Shown here piece after piece: positions 47,070 through 56,030 of a DNA stretch of 56,653 nucleotides. The position numbers were made by a program, and so were the translations under genes. Origin of the DNA: an uncultured Bacteroides sp. Lineage in GTDB: Bacteria > Bacteroidota > Bacteroidia > Bacteroidales > Bacteroidaceae. The notes under the pieces were generated by a model that was given only the letters and a program-made list of their open reading frames with translations, was not told where the DNA came from and made no database searches. Numbering within the stretch: the first letter of the stretch is position 1; each line of letters opens with the position of its first letter. The stretch is from positions 1 through 56,653 of the forward strand of contig NZ_OY782494.1 in the NCBI RefSeq assembly GCF_963677715.1. The letters run 5' to 3'.

Positions 47070-48716
47070 ATGAAAAATACGCTGTTGATTGTTCTCTTTT
47101 CTATTCTAAGCAATTCTCTTTATGCGGGAAATAGCGTTGATTCAATTTTTACCGAACTGGATTATACAATAGAGAATAAGCAACAATATGTTCAACAAAA
47201 GCAAGAACGCATTGTCTTTATTAAGAAATTAATTACCAATGATTTGCCTTTGCTTCAAAAGTATCATTTTAATGAAAACCTGTGCCATGAATACGAAAAA
47301 TTCAATTCGGATTCGGCTATATATTATGCGAAAACGAATCGACAGATAGCCGATGCCTTAGGCAAAAAGGATTTAAGCTATGCTGCACAAATACAGCTGA
47401 CCACTCTTTATTCATCTTCGGGCATGTACAGGGAATCTGAAAGTCTGTTGAAAAATATAAATTCCAAACGATTATCGAAAGAGTTACTTTCAAATTACTA
47501 TGAGGCATACCGGGAGTTCTTTGAACATTATGCAATCAATAACCGTCGGAATATATATATACAACAAATTGAAACATACCGCGATTCCTTATTAATTGTG
47601 CTGAGCCCTTCTTCTCTTAAATATCAAATTAATCTGGCGGAAAAGAATATTTATCACCGACATATCGATACGGCCGAGGGCAATCTGCTGAGGTTGTTTA
47701 GGCAGGTAGATAAAGATAACCCCGACTATGCCATGATTGCTTATCTTTTAGGCAGAATCTATCAGGAAAAACAAGATACGGAATCGGCCAAAAAGTACTA
47801 CGCTCTTTCTGCCATTGCCGATATAAAGAACTCCATAAAAGATAATGCATCCATTCAAATACTGGCGTTGATTTATTATGATGCGGGAGACATTGATAAG
47901 GCTTATAAGTTTACACAATCGGCCATAGAAGATGCTGTTTTCTGCAACGTACAGTTTCGTACTATCCAAATGTCGGAGTTCTATTCTATTATTAATACAG
48001 CCTATCTTGATAAAGAAGCTAAGCGCAAAGGCCAATTGCAGTTGTATCTTTTATTGATCAGTATACTTTCCATATTCCTTATTCTTGCCGTAGCATACGT
48101 GTATAAGCAGATGAAAAAGGTATCCGGAATAAGAGGGGAGCTTTACACAACAAACCAAAAACTGGTGGTACTGAATAATGATATTTGTAAAACCAATGAT
48201 CAGTTGCAGGAAAGAAATGTGCAACTATCGGAATCAAATCATATCAAAGAAGAGTATATCGCCCATTTCTTCGATTTATGTTCGGCTTACATCAATAAAC
48301 TCGAGGACTATCGCAAAACACTTAATAAGAAAGCAACAAGTAAGCAATTCGACGAACTGTTCAAGATGCTCAAATCGACAACAGTGGTTGAAAATGAGCT
48401 TGAGGAGCTTTATCGGAATTTTGATAATATCTTTTTGAATCTTTATCCAACCTTTGTTGAGGATTTCAACTCTTTACTTTTCGGAGAGGAACAGGTAATG
48501 CTTAAGCCGGGGGAATTGCTGAATACGGAACTGCGCATTTTCGCATTGATACGCCTCGGCATTACAGACAGTGTGAAGATTGCTGCATTCTTGCGATATT
48601 CTTTAAGCACAATCTATAATTATCGGACAAAGGCACGAAATAAAGCTGCCGTTTCTCGCGATGAGTTTGAAAAGATGGTGATGAAAATAGGCGCCATTCC
48701 ACGAAAAATGAATTAA
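47070..48716 (+). CDS. DUF6377-type membrane-anchored TPR/coiled-coil regulator
   Basis: 548 residues. A signal peptide (ends near LYAG) leads into a periplasmic TPR-like helical domain at about 25-310. One membrane helix (LYLLLISILSIFLILAVAYV) lies at about 325-345, then a coiled coil (NQKLVVLNNDICKTNDQLQ), a helical domain, and a C-terminal LuxR-like HTH at about 480-545 (ELRIFALIRLGITDSVKIA, YSLSTIYNYRTKARNKA). It is thus a candidate one-component membrane transcription factor, sensing outside and binding DNA inside. The two GH3 genes that begin 198 nt downstream are the likely targets. Confidence 0.82.
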   Translation: MKNTLLIVLFSILSNSLYAGNSVDSIFTELDYTIENKQQYVQQKQERIVFIKKLITNDLPLLQKYHFNENLCHEYEKFNSDSAIYYAKTNRQIADALGKKDLSYAAQIQLTTLYSSSGMYRESESLLKNINSKRLSKELLSNYYEAYREFFEHYAINNRRNIYIQQIETYRDSLLIVLSPSSLKYQINLAEKNIYHRHIDTAEGNLLRLFRQVDKDNPDYAMIAYLLGRIYQEKQDTESAKKYYALSAIADIKNSIKDNASIQILALIYYDAGDIDKAYKFTQSAIEDAVFCNVQFRTIQMSEFYSIINTAYLDKEAKRKGQLQLYLLLISILSIFLILAVAYVYKQMKKVSGIRGELYTTNQKLVVLNNDICKTNDQLQERNVQLSESNHIKEEYIAHFFDLCSAYINKLEDYRKTLNKKATSKQFDELFKMLKSTTVVENELEELYRNFDNIFLNLYPTFVEDFNSLLFGEEQVMLKPGELLNTELRIFALIRLGITDSVKIAAFLRYSLSTIYNYRTKARNKAAVSRDEFEKMVMKIGAIPRKMN

Positions 48717-48841
48717 TTCATCTCTTTTTTACTACTTTTTTACTGCATTACTGATTGTGTAATCGCTTGATTTATAGGCGCAAAGCTGTTGCAATCCACT
48801 ACTTTGTTTATCTCCTGAAATAAAAGTGCACCTTATTTCTG

Positions 48842-48849
48842 TAGCTTTG
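48842..48849 (+). promoter_or_regulatory. -7-like element before the tandem GH3 genes (TAGCTTTG)
   Basis: TAGCTTTG fits TAnnTTTG, 72 nt before the ATG at 48914. No -33 element is obvious. Confidence 0.45.
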
Positions 48850-48913
48850 TGTCAGGCTTGCGTTTGTTAGCCTGTCTAAACTATAGAATATATTGATCCA
48901 TACATTTATTATC

Positions 48914-51217
48914 ATGAAAAAAGTTTTAATTACAGCTTTGATTTGTGCGGCAACGATTGCTCTGAACGCACAACAGGCAAAAAATCCTAAAATGGATTCA
49001 TTCATCACTAAGCTGATGAATAAAATGACATTGGAAGAGAAGATAGGGCAAATGAATCTGCCGAGTGAGGGAGATATCATAACCGGAATGGCCGAAAACA
49101 GCAATATCGCTGAGAAAATTAAGAAAGGACAGGTTGGCGGCATGTTCAACATCAAAGGGGTTGAGAAAATCAGAGAAATACAACGGGTAGCTGTTGAAGA
49201 GAGTCGTTTGAAAATACCTTTGCTGTTTGGTATGGATGTTATTCATGGGTATGAAACAGTATTTCCTATCCCGTTGGGACTGGCCTGTACGTGGGATATG
49301 AATGCAATTGAAGAATCTGCGCATATTGCTGCAATTGAAGCGAGTGCGGACGGCATCTGCTGGACCTTCAGCCCGATGGTTGATATATCCAGAGATCCTC
49401 GCTGGGGGCGTGTAGCAGAGGGTAGCGGCGAAGATCCGTATCTGGGCGGACAAATAGCAAAGGCTATGGTTCGCGGATACCAGGGAAAAGAGAATACTTT
49501 TTCATCCAATACGAATATTTTGGCTTGTATAAAGCATTTTGCTTTGTACGGTGCTGTTGAGGGCGGAAGAGATTATAACACGGTAGATATGAGCCCTTTG
49601 CGCATGTACAACGAATACCTGTATCCTTATCAGGCTGCTGTCGAAGCCGGAGCGGGAAGTATTATGGCTTCGTTCAATACCATTAATGGCACTCCTTCTC
49701 ATGGAAACAAATGGCTTTTGACGGATCTATTGAGAAATCAATGGAAGTTTAAAGGGTTTGTCGTGGCTGATTACGGAGGCATCGGCGAAATGACCAAGCA
49801 CGGACTGGGTGATCTGAAAACAGTTTCTGCACTGGCATTGAACGCCGGCTTGGATATGGATATGGTTAGCGAAGGTTACCTGTCGACCTTGCAAAAATCT
49901 CTGGCCGAAGGCAAGATTACCGAAAAGCAAATAAATGAAGCTTGCCGCTATATTCTGGAAGCAAAGTACAAACTCGGACTATTCTTCGATCCTTATAAGT
50001 ATTGTGATGTTTCCCGTGCAAAAAAGGAAATTTATACTCCCGAACATCGCGCCATAGCTCGCAAAACCGCAGCGGAAAGTTTCGTTCTGTTGAAGAATGA
50101 AAATAATACACTCCCTTTGTCGGACAAACAGACAATAGCCGTTGTGGGGCCATTGGCAAACACGCGTTCAAACATGCCCGGTACGTGGAGTGTGGCCGCC
50201 GACTTGACTGCTCCCGCCACAGTTGTGGAAGGTTTAAAATCGGTAGCAGGAGAAAATGCAAACATATTGTATGCCAAGGGTTGTAACTTGACAAGCGATC
50301 CTGTTTTAGAAAAGAATTCGACCATGTTCGGCCGTAGCCTGAACCGCGATAACAGAACGGAGGAAGAACTCAGAGAGGAAGCACTGAAGATTGCTGCACA
50401 AGCAGACGTTATTGTGGCTGCAATGGGTGAGGCTTCCGAAATGAGCGGCGAATCGAGCAGCCGTACGGATATTGGTATACCGGATGTGCAGCAAAGATTA
50501 TTGAAAGAACTGCTGAAAACAGGGAAACCGGTGGTACTGGTACTGTTTACCGGCCGTCCTCTGACACTGGTTTGGGAAAACGAACACGTTCCGGCTATCT
50601 TAAATGTTTGGTTTGGAGGTAGCGAAGCTGCTTATGCTATCGGCGATGTATTGTTCGGACATGTAAATCCGGGTGGGAAGTTGGTTTCTACATTTCCCCG
50701 TAGTGTTGGGCAGATACCTGTATATTACAATCACTATAACACCGGCCGTCCGGCATCCGACCACGGTTTTGAGAAATACCGCAGTAACTATCTGGATGAA
50801 AAAAATGCGCCTCTTTTTCCGTTTGGTTATGGTTTGAGTTATACGCAATTTGCATACGGCGATGTGAAGCTGAGTGCCGCCACAATGGATGCCCGTGGAG
50901 AAATCAAAGCATCTGTAACAGTGACCAATACCGGAAGCATGGACGGAACAGAGGTTGTGCAGTTGTATATAAGAGACTTGGTAGGGAGCATTACCCGTCC
51001 GCTCAAAGAGCTGAAAGGATTTGAGAAGATAAGCCTGAAGGCCGGAGAATCAAAGACAGTTGAGTTTAACATCACTCCCGAGTTGCTTAAATTCTATAAT
51101 TCAAACCTTCAGTTTGTCTCTGAACCGGGCGATTTTGAAGTGATGATCGGAGGAAATAGCCGTGATGTGAAGTCGGCTAAATTTACTTTGGCAGACTCTC
51201 ATTCTACAAACAAATAA
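48914..51217 (+). CDS. bglX: GH3 beta-glucosidase, BglX-like
   Basis: Retaining exo-beta-glycosidase, 767 residues from ATG 48914; a TTG five codons earlier is not needed. Signal peptide ending NAQQAK. The barrel starts MTLEEKIGQMNLPS and has GMDVIHGYETVFPIPLG (core DVIHGYETVFPIPLG), RDPRWGRVAEGSGEDPYL, and nucleophile Asp286 in VVADYGGIGE. The alpha/beta sandwich and fibronectin-III-like C terminus (GTEVVQLYI) are complete. The BglX type is periplasmic and cuts beta-glucosides broadly. The stop overlaps the start of the next GH3 by one base, so the two are co-translated. Confidence 0.94.
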   Translation: MKKVLITALICAATIALNAQQAKNPKMDSFITKLMNKMTLEEKIGQMNLPSEGDIITGMAENSNIAEKIKKGQVGGMFNIKGVEKIREIQRVAVEESRLKIPLLFGMDVIHGYETVFPIPLGLACTWDMNAIEESAHIAAIEASADGICWTFSPMVDISRDPRWGRVAEGSGEDPYLGGQIAKAMVRGYQGKENTFSSNTNILACIKHFALYGAVEGGRDYNTVDMSPLRMYNEYLYPYQAAVEAGAGSIMASFNTINGTPSHGNKWLLTDLLRNQWKFKGFVVADYGGIGEMTKHGLGDLKTVSALALNAGLDMDMVSEGYLSTLQKSLAEGKITEKQINEACRYILEAKYKLGLFFDPYKYCDVSRAKKEIYTPEHRAIARKTAAESFVLLKNENNTLPLSDKQTIAVVGPLANTRSNMPGTWSVAADLTAPATVVEGLKSVAGENANILYAKGCNLTSDPVLEKNSTMFGRSLNRDNRTEEELREEALKIAAQADVIVAAMGEASEMSGESSSRTDIGIPDVQQRLLKELLKTGKPVVLVLFTGRPLTLVWENEHVPAILNVWFGGSEAAYAIGDVLFGHVNPGGKLVSTFPRSVGQIPVYYNHYNTGRPASDHGFEKYRSNYLDEKNAPLFPFGYGLSYTQFAYGDVKLSAATMDARGEIKASVTVTNTGSMDGTEVVQLYIRDLVGSITRPLKELKGFEKISLKAGESKTVEFNITPELLKFYNSNLQFVSEPGDFEVMIGGNSRDVKSAKFTLADSHSTNK

Positions 51218-53442
51218 TGATGATGAAAACAATTAAAACAATTGCCGCATTACTCTTCATAGGGGCACTCAGTGTGAGCGCTCAGAATAATACAGTACCT
51301 GTATATCTGGACGAAACAAAACCGGTAGAGCTTCGCGTTGAAGATGCACTTTCGCGAATGACGGTCGAAGAAAAAGTGGCTATGTGCCACGCTCAGTCTA
51401 AATTTAGCTCTTCGGGTGTGGCCCGGTTAGGCATTCCTGATTTCTGGATGACCGACGGCCCGCACGGCATTCGTCCCGAAGTTTTGTGGGATCAGTGGGA
51501 GCAGGCCGGATGGACAAACGATTCGTGCATCGCATTTCCTGCGCTGACTTGCCTGGCTGCCACATGGAGCAAGGACATGTCTCTGCTGTACGGTAAATCA
51601 ATCGGAGAAGAAGCCCGTTACCGCAACAAGAATGTGCTGTTGGGCCCCGGAGTGAATATTTACCGCAGTCCGCTGAACGGGCGTAATTTTGAGTATATGG
51701 GCGAAGATCCTTACTTATCTTCAAAAATGGTTGTGCCTTATATTCAGGGTGTTCAGCAAAACGGAGTAGCCACTTGTGTGAAGCATTTTGCGTTGAACAA
51801 TCAAGAAACCGGTCGCCATGAAGTTAACGTAAATGTTGACGATCGCGCCTTGTATGAAATCTATTTGCCTGCATTCAAGGCTGCCGTTCAGGAAGGGAAA
51901 ACATGGGCAATCATGGGTTCCTATAATTCATACAAGAATCAGCATTGCTGTCACAACGAATATTTGCTGAAGGATATTCTTCGCAAGGAATGGGGCTTCG
52001 ATGGTGTTGTAGTGGCCGATTGGGGCGGTGTGCACAGCACGCGTGAGGCTATTTACAACGGGCTCGATATGGAGTTCGGAACATGGACGGACGGCTTGTC
52101 ATGGGGTGCAAGCAATGCTTATGACAATTATTATCTGGCCAAACCTTACCTGAACATGATTAAATCCGGTGAAGTGGGAACGAAGGAACTGGACGAGAAA
52201 GTGCGTCACATACTTCTCCTTTCTTTCCGCACCACCATGAACCGGAATAAACCTTTCGGTTCTTTCGGAACACAGGAGCATGCTCTTGCCGGACGTAAGA
52301 TAGCGGAAGAAGGCATCGTATTGCTGCAAAACAAGAACCATGTATTGCCTATCGACTTGACTAAAACAAAGAAAATAGCTGTTATCGGAGAGAATGCCGT
52401 CAAAATGATGACTGTTGGCGGTGGCAGCTCTTCTTTGAAGGTGAAGTATGAAGTATCACCTCTTGACGGTTTGAAGAAGAGAGTCGGAAATCAGGCGGAG
52501 GTGGTATATGCACGCGGATACGTGGGCGATGCGGCCGGAAGTTATAACGGTGTTGTGTCTGGACAGGATTTGTCGGAGAGTCGCTCTGCCGACGAACTGT
52601 TGGCCGAAGCACTCAGCGTAGCAAAAAGTGCAGACGTTGTTATATTTATAGGCGGCTTGAATAAAAGTCAGAATCAGGATAGTGAGGGAGCAGACCGTTT
52701 AAGTCTTGGTTTGCCGTACAATCAGGATAAACTGATCAGTGAACTGGCCAAGGTAAACAAGAAACTGGTTGTTGTAAATATCTCGGGCAATGCTGTGGCA
52801 ATGCCTTGGGTAAACGAAGTACCTGCGATACTACAGGGTTGGTTCTTAGGCACTGAAGCGGGAAATGCTCTGGCTTCGGTATTGGTTGGCGACGTGAATC
52901 CTTCGGGCAAACTACCTTTCACCTTCCCGGTGAAACTGGCGGATAATTCGGCTCATGCTTTAGGGGAGTTCCCCGGTAGCAAAGGGCAGGTTACGTATAA
53001 TGAGGGTATTTTTGTAGGCTATCGTTGGAACGATAAACAGAAAATAAAACCTTTGTTCAGCTTCGGACACGGATTGAGCTATACCACTTTTGAGTATGGG
53101 CCGGTTACGGCTAATGCCAAAGAAATGACTGCGGATGGCAAAATCTCATTCTCTGTGAATATAAAGAACACAGGAGATCGTGAAGGATCGGAGATTGCTC
53201 AATTATACATCAGCGATTTGAAATCTTCTCTGCCGCGTCCTGTTAAGGAACTGAAAGGCTTTGAAAAGATTGCTTTGGCTCCGGGCGAAGAAAAGACAGT
53301 GACGTTTACTATTGATAAAGCTGCTTTAAGTTTCTTCAATGCCGATAAACACAGTTGGATAGCCGAGGCAGGCGATTTTGATGCACTGGTAGGCGCTTCC
53401 TCAACTGATATCAGGGGTAAAGTAAGATTTAAGCTCAAATAA
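51217..53442 (+). CDS. GH3 beta-glucosidase, second in tandem
   Basis: 741 residues (three possible consecutive ATGs, 51217-51225), signal peptide ending VSAQ. The GH3 barrel has DGPHGIRPE, CVKHFALNNQE and nucleophile Asp268 in VVVADWGGVHS. The sandwich and fibronectin-III-like domains follow (GSEIAQLYISD). It differs much from the adjacent BglX-like gene in the barrel, so the two likely have different preferred substrates. TAATG overlap couples the pair. Beta-glucosidase is the most likely activity; xylosidase cannot be excluded. Confidence 0.92.
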   Translation: MMMKTIKTIAALLFIGALSVSAQNNTVPVYLDETKPVELRVEDALSRMTVEEKVAMCHAQSKFSSSGVARLGIPDFWMTDGPHGIRPEVLWDQWEQAGWTNDSCIAFPALTCLAATWSKDMSLLYGKSIGEEARYRNKNVLLGPGVNIYRSPLNGRNFEYMGEDPYLSSKMVVPYIQGVQQNGVATCVKHFALNNQETGRHEVNVNVDDRALYEIYLPAFKAAVQEGKTWAIMGSYNSYKNQHCCHNEYLLKDILRKEWGFDGVVVADWGGVHSTREAIYNGLDMEFGTWTDGLSWGASNAYDNYYLAKPYLNMIKSGEVGTKELDEKVRHILLLSFRTTMNRNKPFGSFGTQEHALAGRKIAEEGIVLLQNKNHVLPIDLTKTKKIAVIGENAVKMMTVGGGSSSLKVKYEVSPLDGLKKRVGNQAEVVYARGYVGDAAGSYNGVVSGQDLSESRSADELLAEALSVAKSADVVIFIGGLNKSQNQDSEGADRLSLGLPYNQDKLISELAKVNKKLVVVNISGNAVAMPWVNEVPAILQGWFLGTEAGNALASVLVGDVNPSGKLPFTFPVKLADNSAHALGEFPGSKGQVTYNEGIFVGYRWNDKQKIKPLFSFGHGLSYTTFEYGPVTANAKEMTADGKISFSVNIKNTGDREGSEIAQLYISDLKSSLPRPVKELKGFEKIALAPGEEKTVTFTIDKAALSFFNADKHSWIAEAGDFDALVGASSTDIRGKVRFKLK

Positions 53443-53549
53443 TTTATTCCTTTTGCTTACCTAAGGACGACGACGGGCCGAATTAAGTGCCTTTGAAGCG
53501 TGGCAAAAGTGAGTTCGGATATGCAGGCCGATGGGTTTACAGCTGTAGG

Positions 53550-53579
53550 CCCATCGGTTTTTGGATGTAAACCGATGGG
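53550..53579. terminator. Hairpin after the tandem GH3 genes
   Basis: CCCATCGGTTT (53550-53560) pairs perfectly with AAACCGATGGG (53569-53579) around an 8-nt loop. The left arm can pair instead with an upstream CCGATGGG near 53528. The T run is inside the stem, so it may be a terminator or an RNA-stability element. Confidence 0.55.
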
Positions 53580-53720
53580 TTTAGATATGTGGGCTGACAT
53601 ATTGATTACTTACCGAGAGGTTAGTATGCAGGTCAAAACGAATAAATAGGCCCGTAGTATACGATTGCAGAGGGAATGCAGTCCCGAAAGAATTCGTTTA
53701 CCGGGTGGAAGATGGAATAT

Positions 53721-53765
53721 AAAGGTGGAAGATGAATCGAGGAAATCGAGGCATCTTCCACCTTT
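53721..53765. terminator. Bidirectional terminator between GH3 and menE
   Basis: AAAGGTGGAAGATG (53721-53734) pairs perfectly with CATCTTCCACCTTT (53752-53765) with T-rich flanks. It lies between convergent genes and could serve both. Confidence 0.7.
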
Positions 53766-53835
53766 TATATTGCTGATAATGAACTGTTTATGGTAAAAAG
53801 GTGGAGGATGGAAGATTAAAAATTAAAATTTATTC

Positions 53836-54939
53836 TTAGGAGGAGGATGTCAGGCGGAATGTTCCGGCCAGTAACCGGCACTTCTCTCTATCTATTTTTC
53901 CGCTACCGGTGAGGGGAATGGAATCTACAACGTAGATATGTTTGGGTTGCTGGTATTTAGGCAATAAAATGTTGATTCGTTCTTTTATTTGGGTCGAATC
54001 GGCTGTGCTTTCCATCAAAAGAACAATGGCTTCTCCCAGTAACCGGTCGGGTACGGAGGTGATGGCAAAAGCCACCGGTACTTCCGGACGGAGAATTTCT
54101 TCGATTACTTCTGTCTGTACTTTTATCCCTCCGCTATTTATAATATTATCTTTTCGGCCCAGAATGTTAAATGTGCCGTCATCGAATAGTCGGGCCACAT
54201 CGTTTGTCTTTAATTGATCGTTGCATACCAAAGGGGCATTTATCACCAAGGTGTTATCGGCCGATAAGGAGAGGCTGACGGAAGAAAACGGCTGATAACG
54301 GGAAGAAGCATTGGCTCCGTTCAGTTGGCGAAGAGCAATGTGCGAAAGGGTTTCGGTCATGCCGTAAGTAGAATAGGCCGTGTTGGGCAATTGTTTGATT
54401 TCGGTTTCCAGAGCTGCATCAATGGCTCCGCCGCCGATGAGAAGTATCTTTATCCGACCGAGGCGTTCTTTCTCTTCGGGCACCCTCAGTGAGTTGTATA
54501 CTTGTAACGGAACCATGGCGGCAAAATGAACGGGAGTGTCTACCTCTGCCATGGGGTGGCCCGAAGGAGTTCGCAAAATAAGATTCAGTCCGGCAACCAA
54601 GGCACGTACCACCATCATTTTGCCGGCAATGTATTGCAGTGGCATGCAAAGCAACGCACTGTCTCCGGCTTGCAGATTCAGGTACTCGCAGGTGAGGCGG
54701 GCACTTTGCATCATTTGTTCTTTAAGTACGGTTAATTGCTTTGGTGTTCCCGTAGAACCGGAAGTATGCACGGTGATGGTAGGAGACGGGCTGAACCAAT
54801 CTTTCAGAAACAGATAAAGTTCCTCAAGAAAAGGGGAGGAGCCCCGTGGTGTTGTGGCTATTAGTTGGCTTATTGCTTCAACGGAATAGGCTTTGCCTTC
54901 AAGGATTAGTTGCTGTTCTTCTCTTTTTAAGTTCATCAT
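53836..54939 (-). CDS. menE: O-succinylbenzoate-CoA ligase
   Basis: Activates o-succinylbenzoate with CoA and ATP in menaquinone synthesis. From Met at 54939 it has 367 residues, the usual length for Bacteroides MenE. ANL-family motifs are visible: HTSGSTGTPK (P loop), YSTYGMTET, NILGRKDNIINSGGIKV and the C-terminal catalytic Lys in PLTGSGKIDRE. The frame is open upstream into menC without a stop, so a MenC-MenE fusion protein or separate start at 54939 are both possible. It is third in menB-menC-menE. Confidence 0.92.
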   Translation of the reverse strand: MMNLKREEQQLILEGKAYSVEAISQLIATTPRGSSPFLEELYLFLKDWFSPSPTITVHTSGSTGTPKQLTVLKEQMMQSARLTCEYLNLQAGDSALLCMPLQYIAGKMMVVRALVAGLNLILRTPSGHPMAEVDTPVHFAAMVPLQVYNSLRVPEEKERLGRIKILLIGGGAIDAALETEIKQLPNTAYSTYGMTETLSHIALRQLNGANASSRYQPFSSVSLSLSADNTLVINAPLVCNDQLKTNDVARLFDDGTFNILGRKDNIINSGGIKVQTEVIEEILRPEVPVAFAITSVPDRLLGEAIVLLMESTADSTQIKERINILLPKYQQPKHIYVVDSIPLTGSGKIDREKCRLLAGTFRLTSSS

Positions 54940-56023
54940 TCTTTGAATTTGCAATAAGTACTTTTTAATCTCACACGATGAATAACAAAAAACGTATTTA
55001 AATCTCCGGCAGAACCATAGACAATCTTTCCGTATCTGCAGCGGCATATTTGCATTGTCGGTAAACAGTTGTCCCGTACCCAATCCTTGCGGCAGGGGGT
55101 TATTGAACGTGGCGCACCATTGTGCTATGGCATTGAGCCCGATGTTCGATTCGAGCGCTGAGGTAATCCACCAATTTATGCCTTGTCTTTCCGCCTCTTC
55201 TATCCATTCGTTTCCTCCGCAGATGCCTCCGTGCAAAGACGGTTTTAGTATGATGTATTGGGGGTGGATGGCCGCCAGTAATTCTCGTTTGCCGGCAACG
55301 GTATGGCAACCGATCAGTTCTTCATCCAATGCAATGGGCAGAGGAGTTGCCGCGGTTAATCGTGCCATCTCTTCCCACTGTCCGGCACGGATGGGTTGTT
55401 CGATGGAATGCAAATCGAGTTCGGCCAATTGGTTCAGCTTTTCGAGGGCATCCGCAGGTGAGAAAGCGCCGTTGGCATCTACACGAAGTTCTATCTCTTT
55501 GGCCGAAAAGTGAGCACGGATGTGGCGGATGAGCGTTAATTCTTCTTCAAAGTTGATTGCTCCTATTTTTAATTTGATGCAACGGAAGCCCGATTGCATC
55601 TTTTGTTCTATCTGGCTAAGCATCTTCTTATAATCGCCCATCCAGATGAGCCCGTTAATAGGAATACCGGCTTCGGCACGGGAAAAGGGAGTATTCCATA
55701 ACGCCCAACTGCCTGTTTCATAATGCCGCAAGGCGGTTTCCAGGCCAAACAGAATGGAGGGGTAGTTGCGCAAGGAATCTGTGCAGAACGTACCTTTTTT
55801 TTTCTAGCTGACGACAAGCGTCGGCAAGTATTTGTTCGTAATCGGGCACATCGTCGCAACTCAGGTTAGGCAGCGGAGCGCACTCGCCGATGCCTGTTCG
55901 TTCGGGATGCTCGGTAGACGAGAGGAGAATGTACCATACTTTACGGGTGGTATAGGTTCCGCGGGAGGTTCCGGCCGGCTGTTTGAAATGCAACAGTCGG
56001 GGCGTGATTTCTATTATATACAT
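54940..56023 (-). pseudogene. menC: O-succinylbenzoate synthase, frameshifted at an A9 run and lacking a stop
   Basis: MenC of the enolase superfamily makes o-succinylbenzoate. The N-terminal part starts MYIIEITPRLLHF at 56023 and reads to QLEKK. There a run of nine A on the minus strand (about 55796-55804) shifts the frame. The rest continues in the next frame with CIKLKIGAINF, RVDANGAF, SIEQPI and LDEELIG, which hold the catalytic Lys and metal-binding acids. Eight A would restore one frame. The C-terminal end (GTGQLFTDNANMPL) is followed by about 30 atypical codons in frame with menE. It may be a true lesion, a slippage switch or a sequence error; menaquinone is normally essential in Bacteroides. 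Confidence 0.85.
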
Positions 56024-56030
56024 TGTTTTG

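Larger units (their letters stand above)
53443..53835. other. 393-nt intergenic region with repeated hairpin units
   Basis: No gene seen. It holds three units of the CCGATGGG/CCCATCGG kind near 53528-53580 and several copies of GGTGGAAGATGG (near 53704, 53724, 53799) with one inverted copy. It separates the GH3 genes from the converging menE. Confidence 0.6.

Noticed and set aside
48893-48913. TTG start of the BglX-like GH3
   Set aside because: The ATG at 48914 starts a normal signal peptide; the extra residues would break it.
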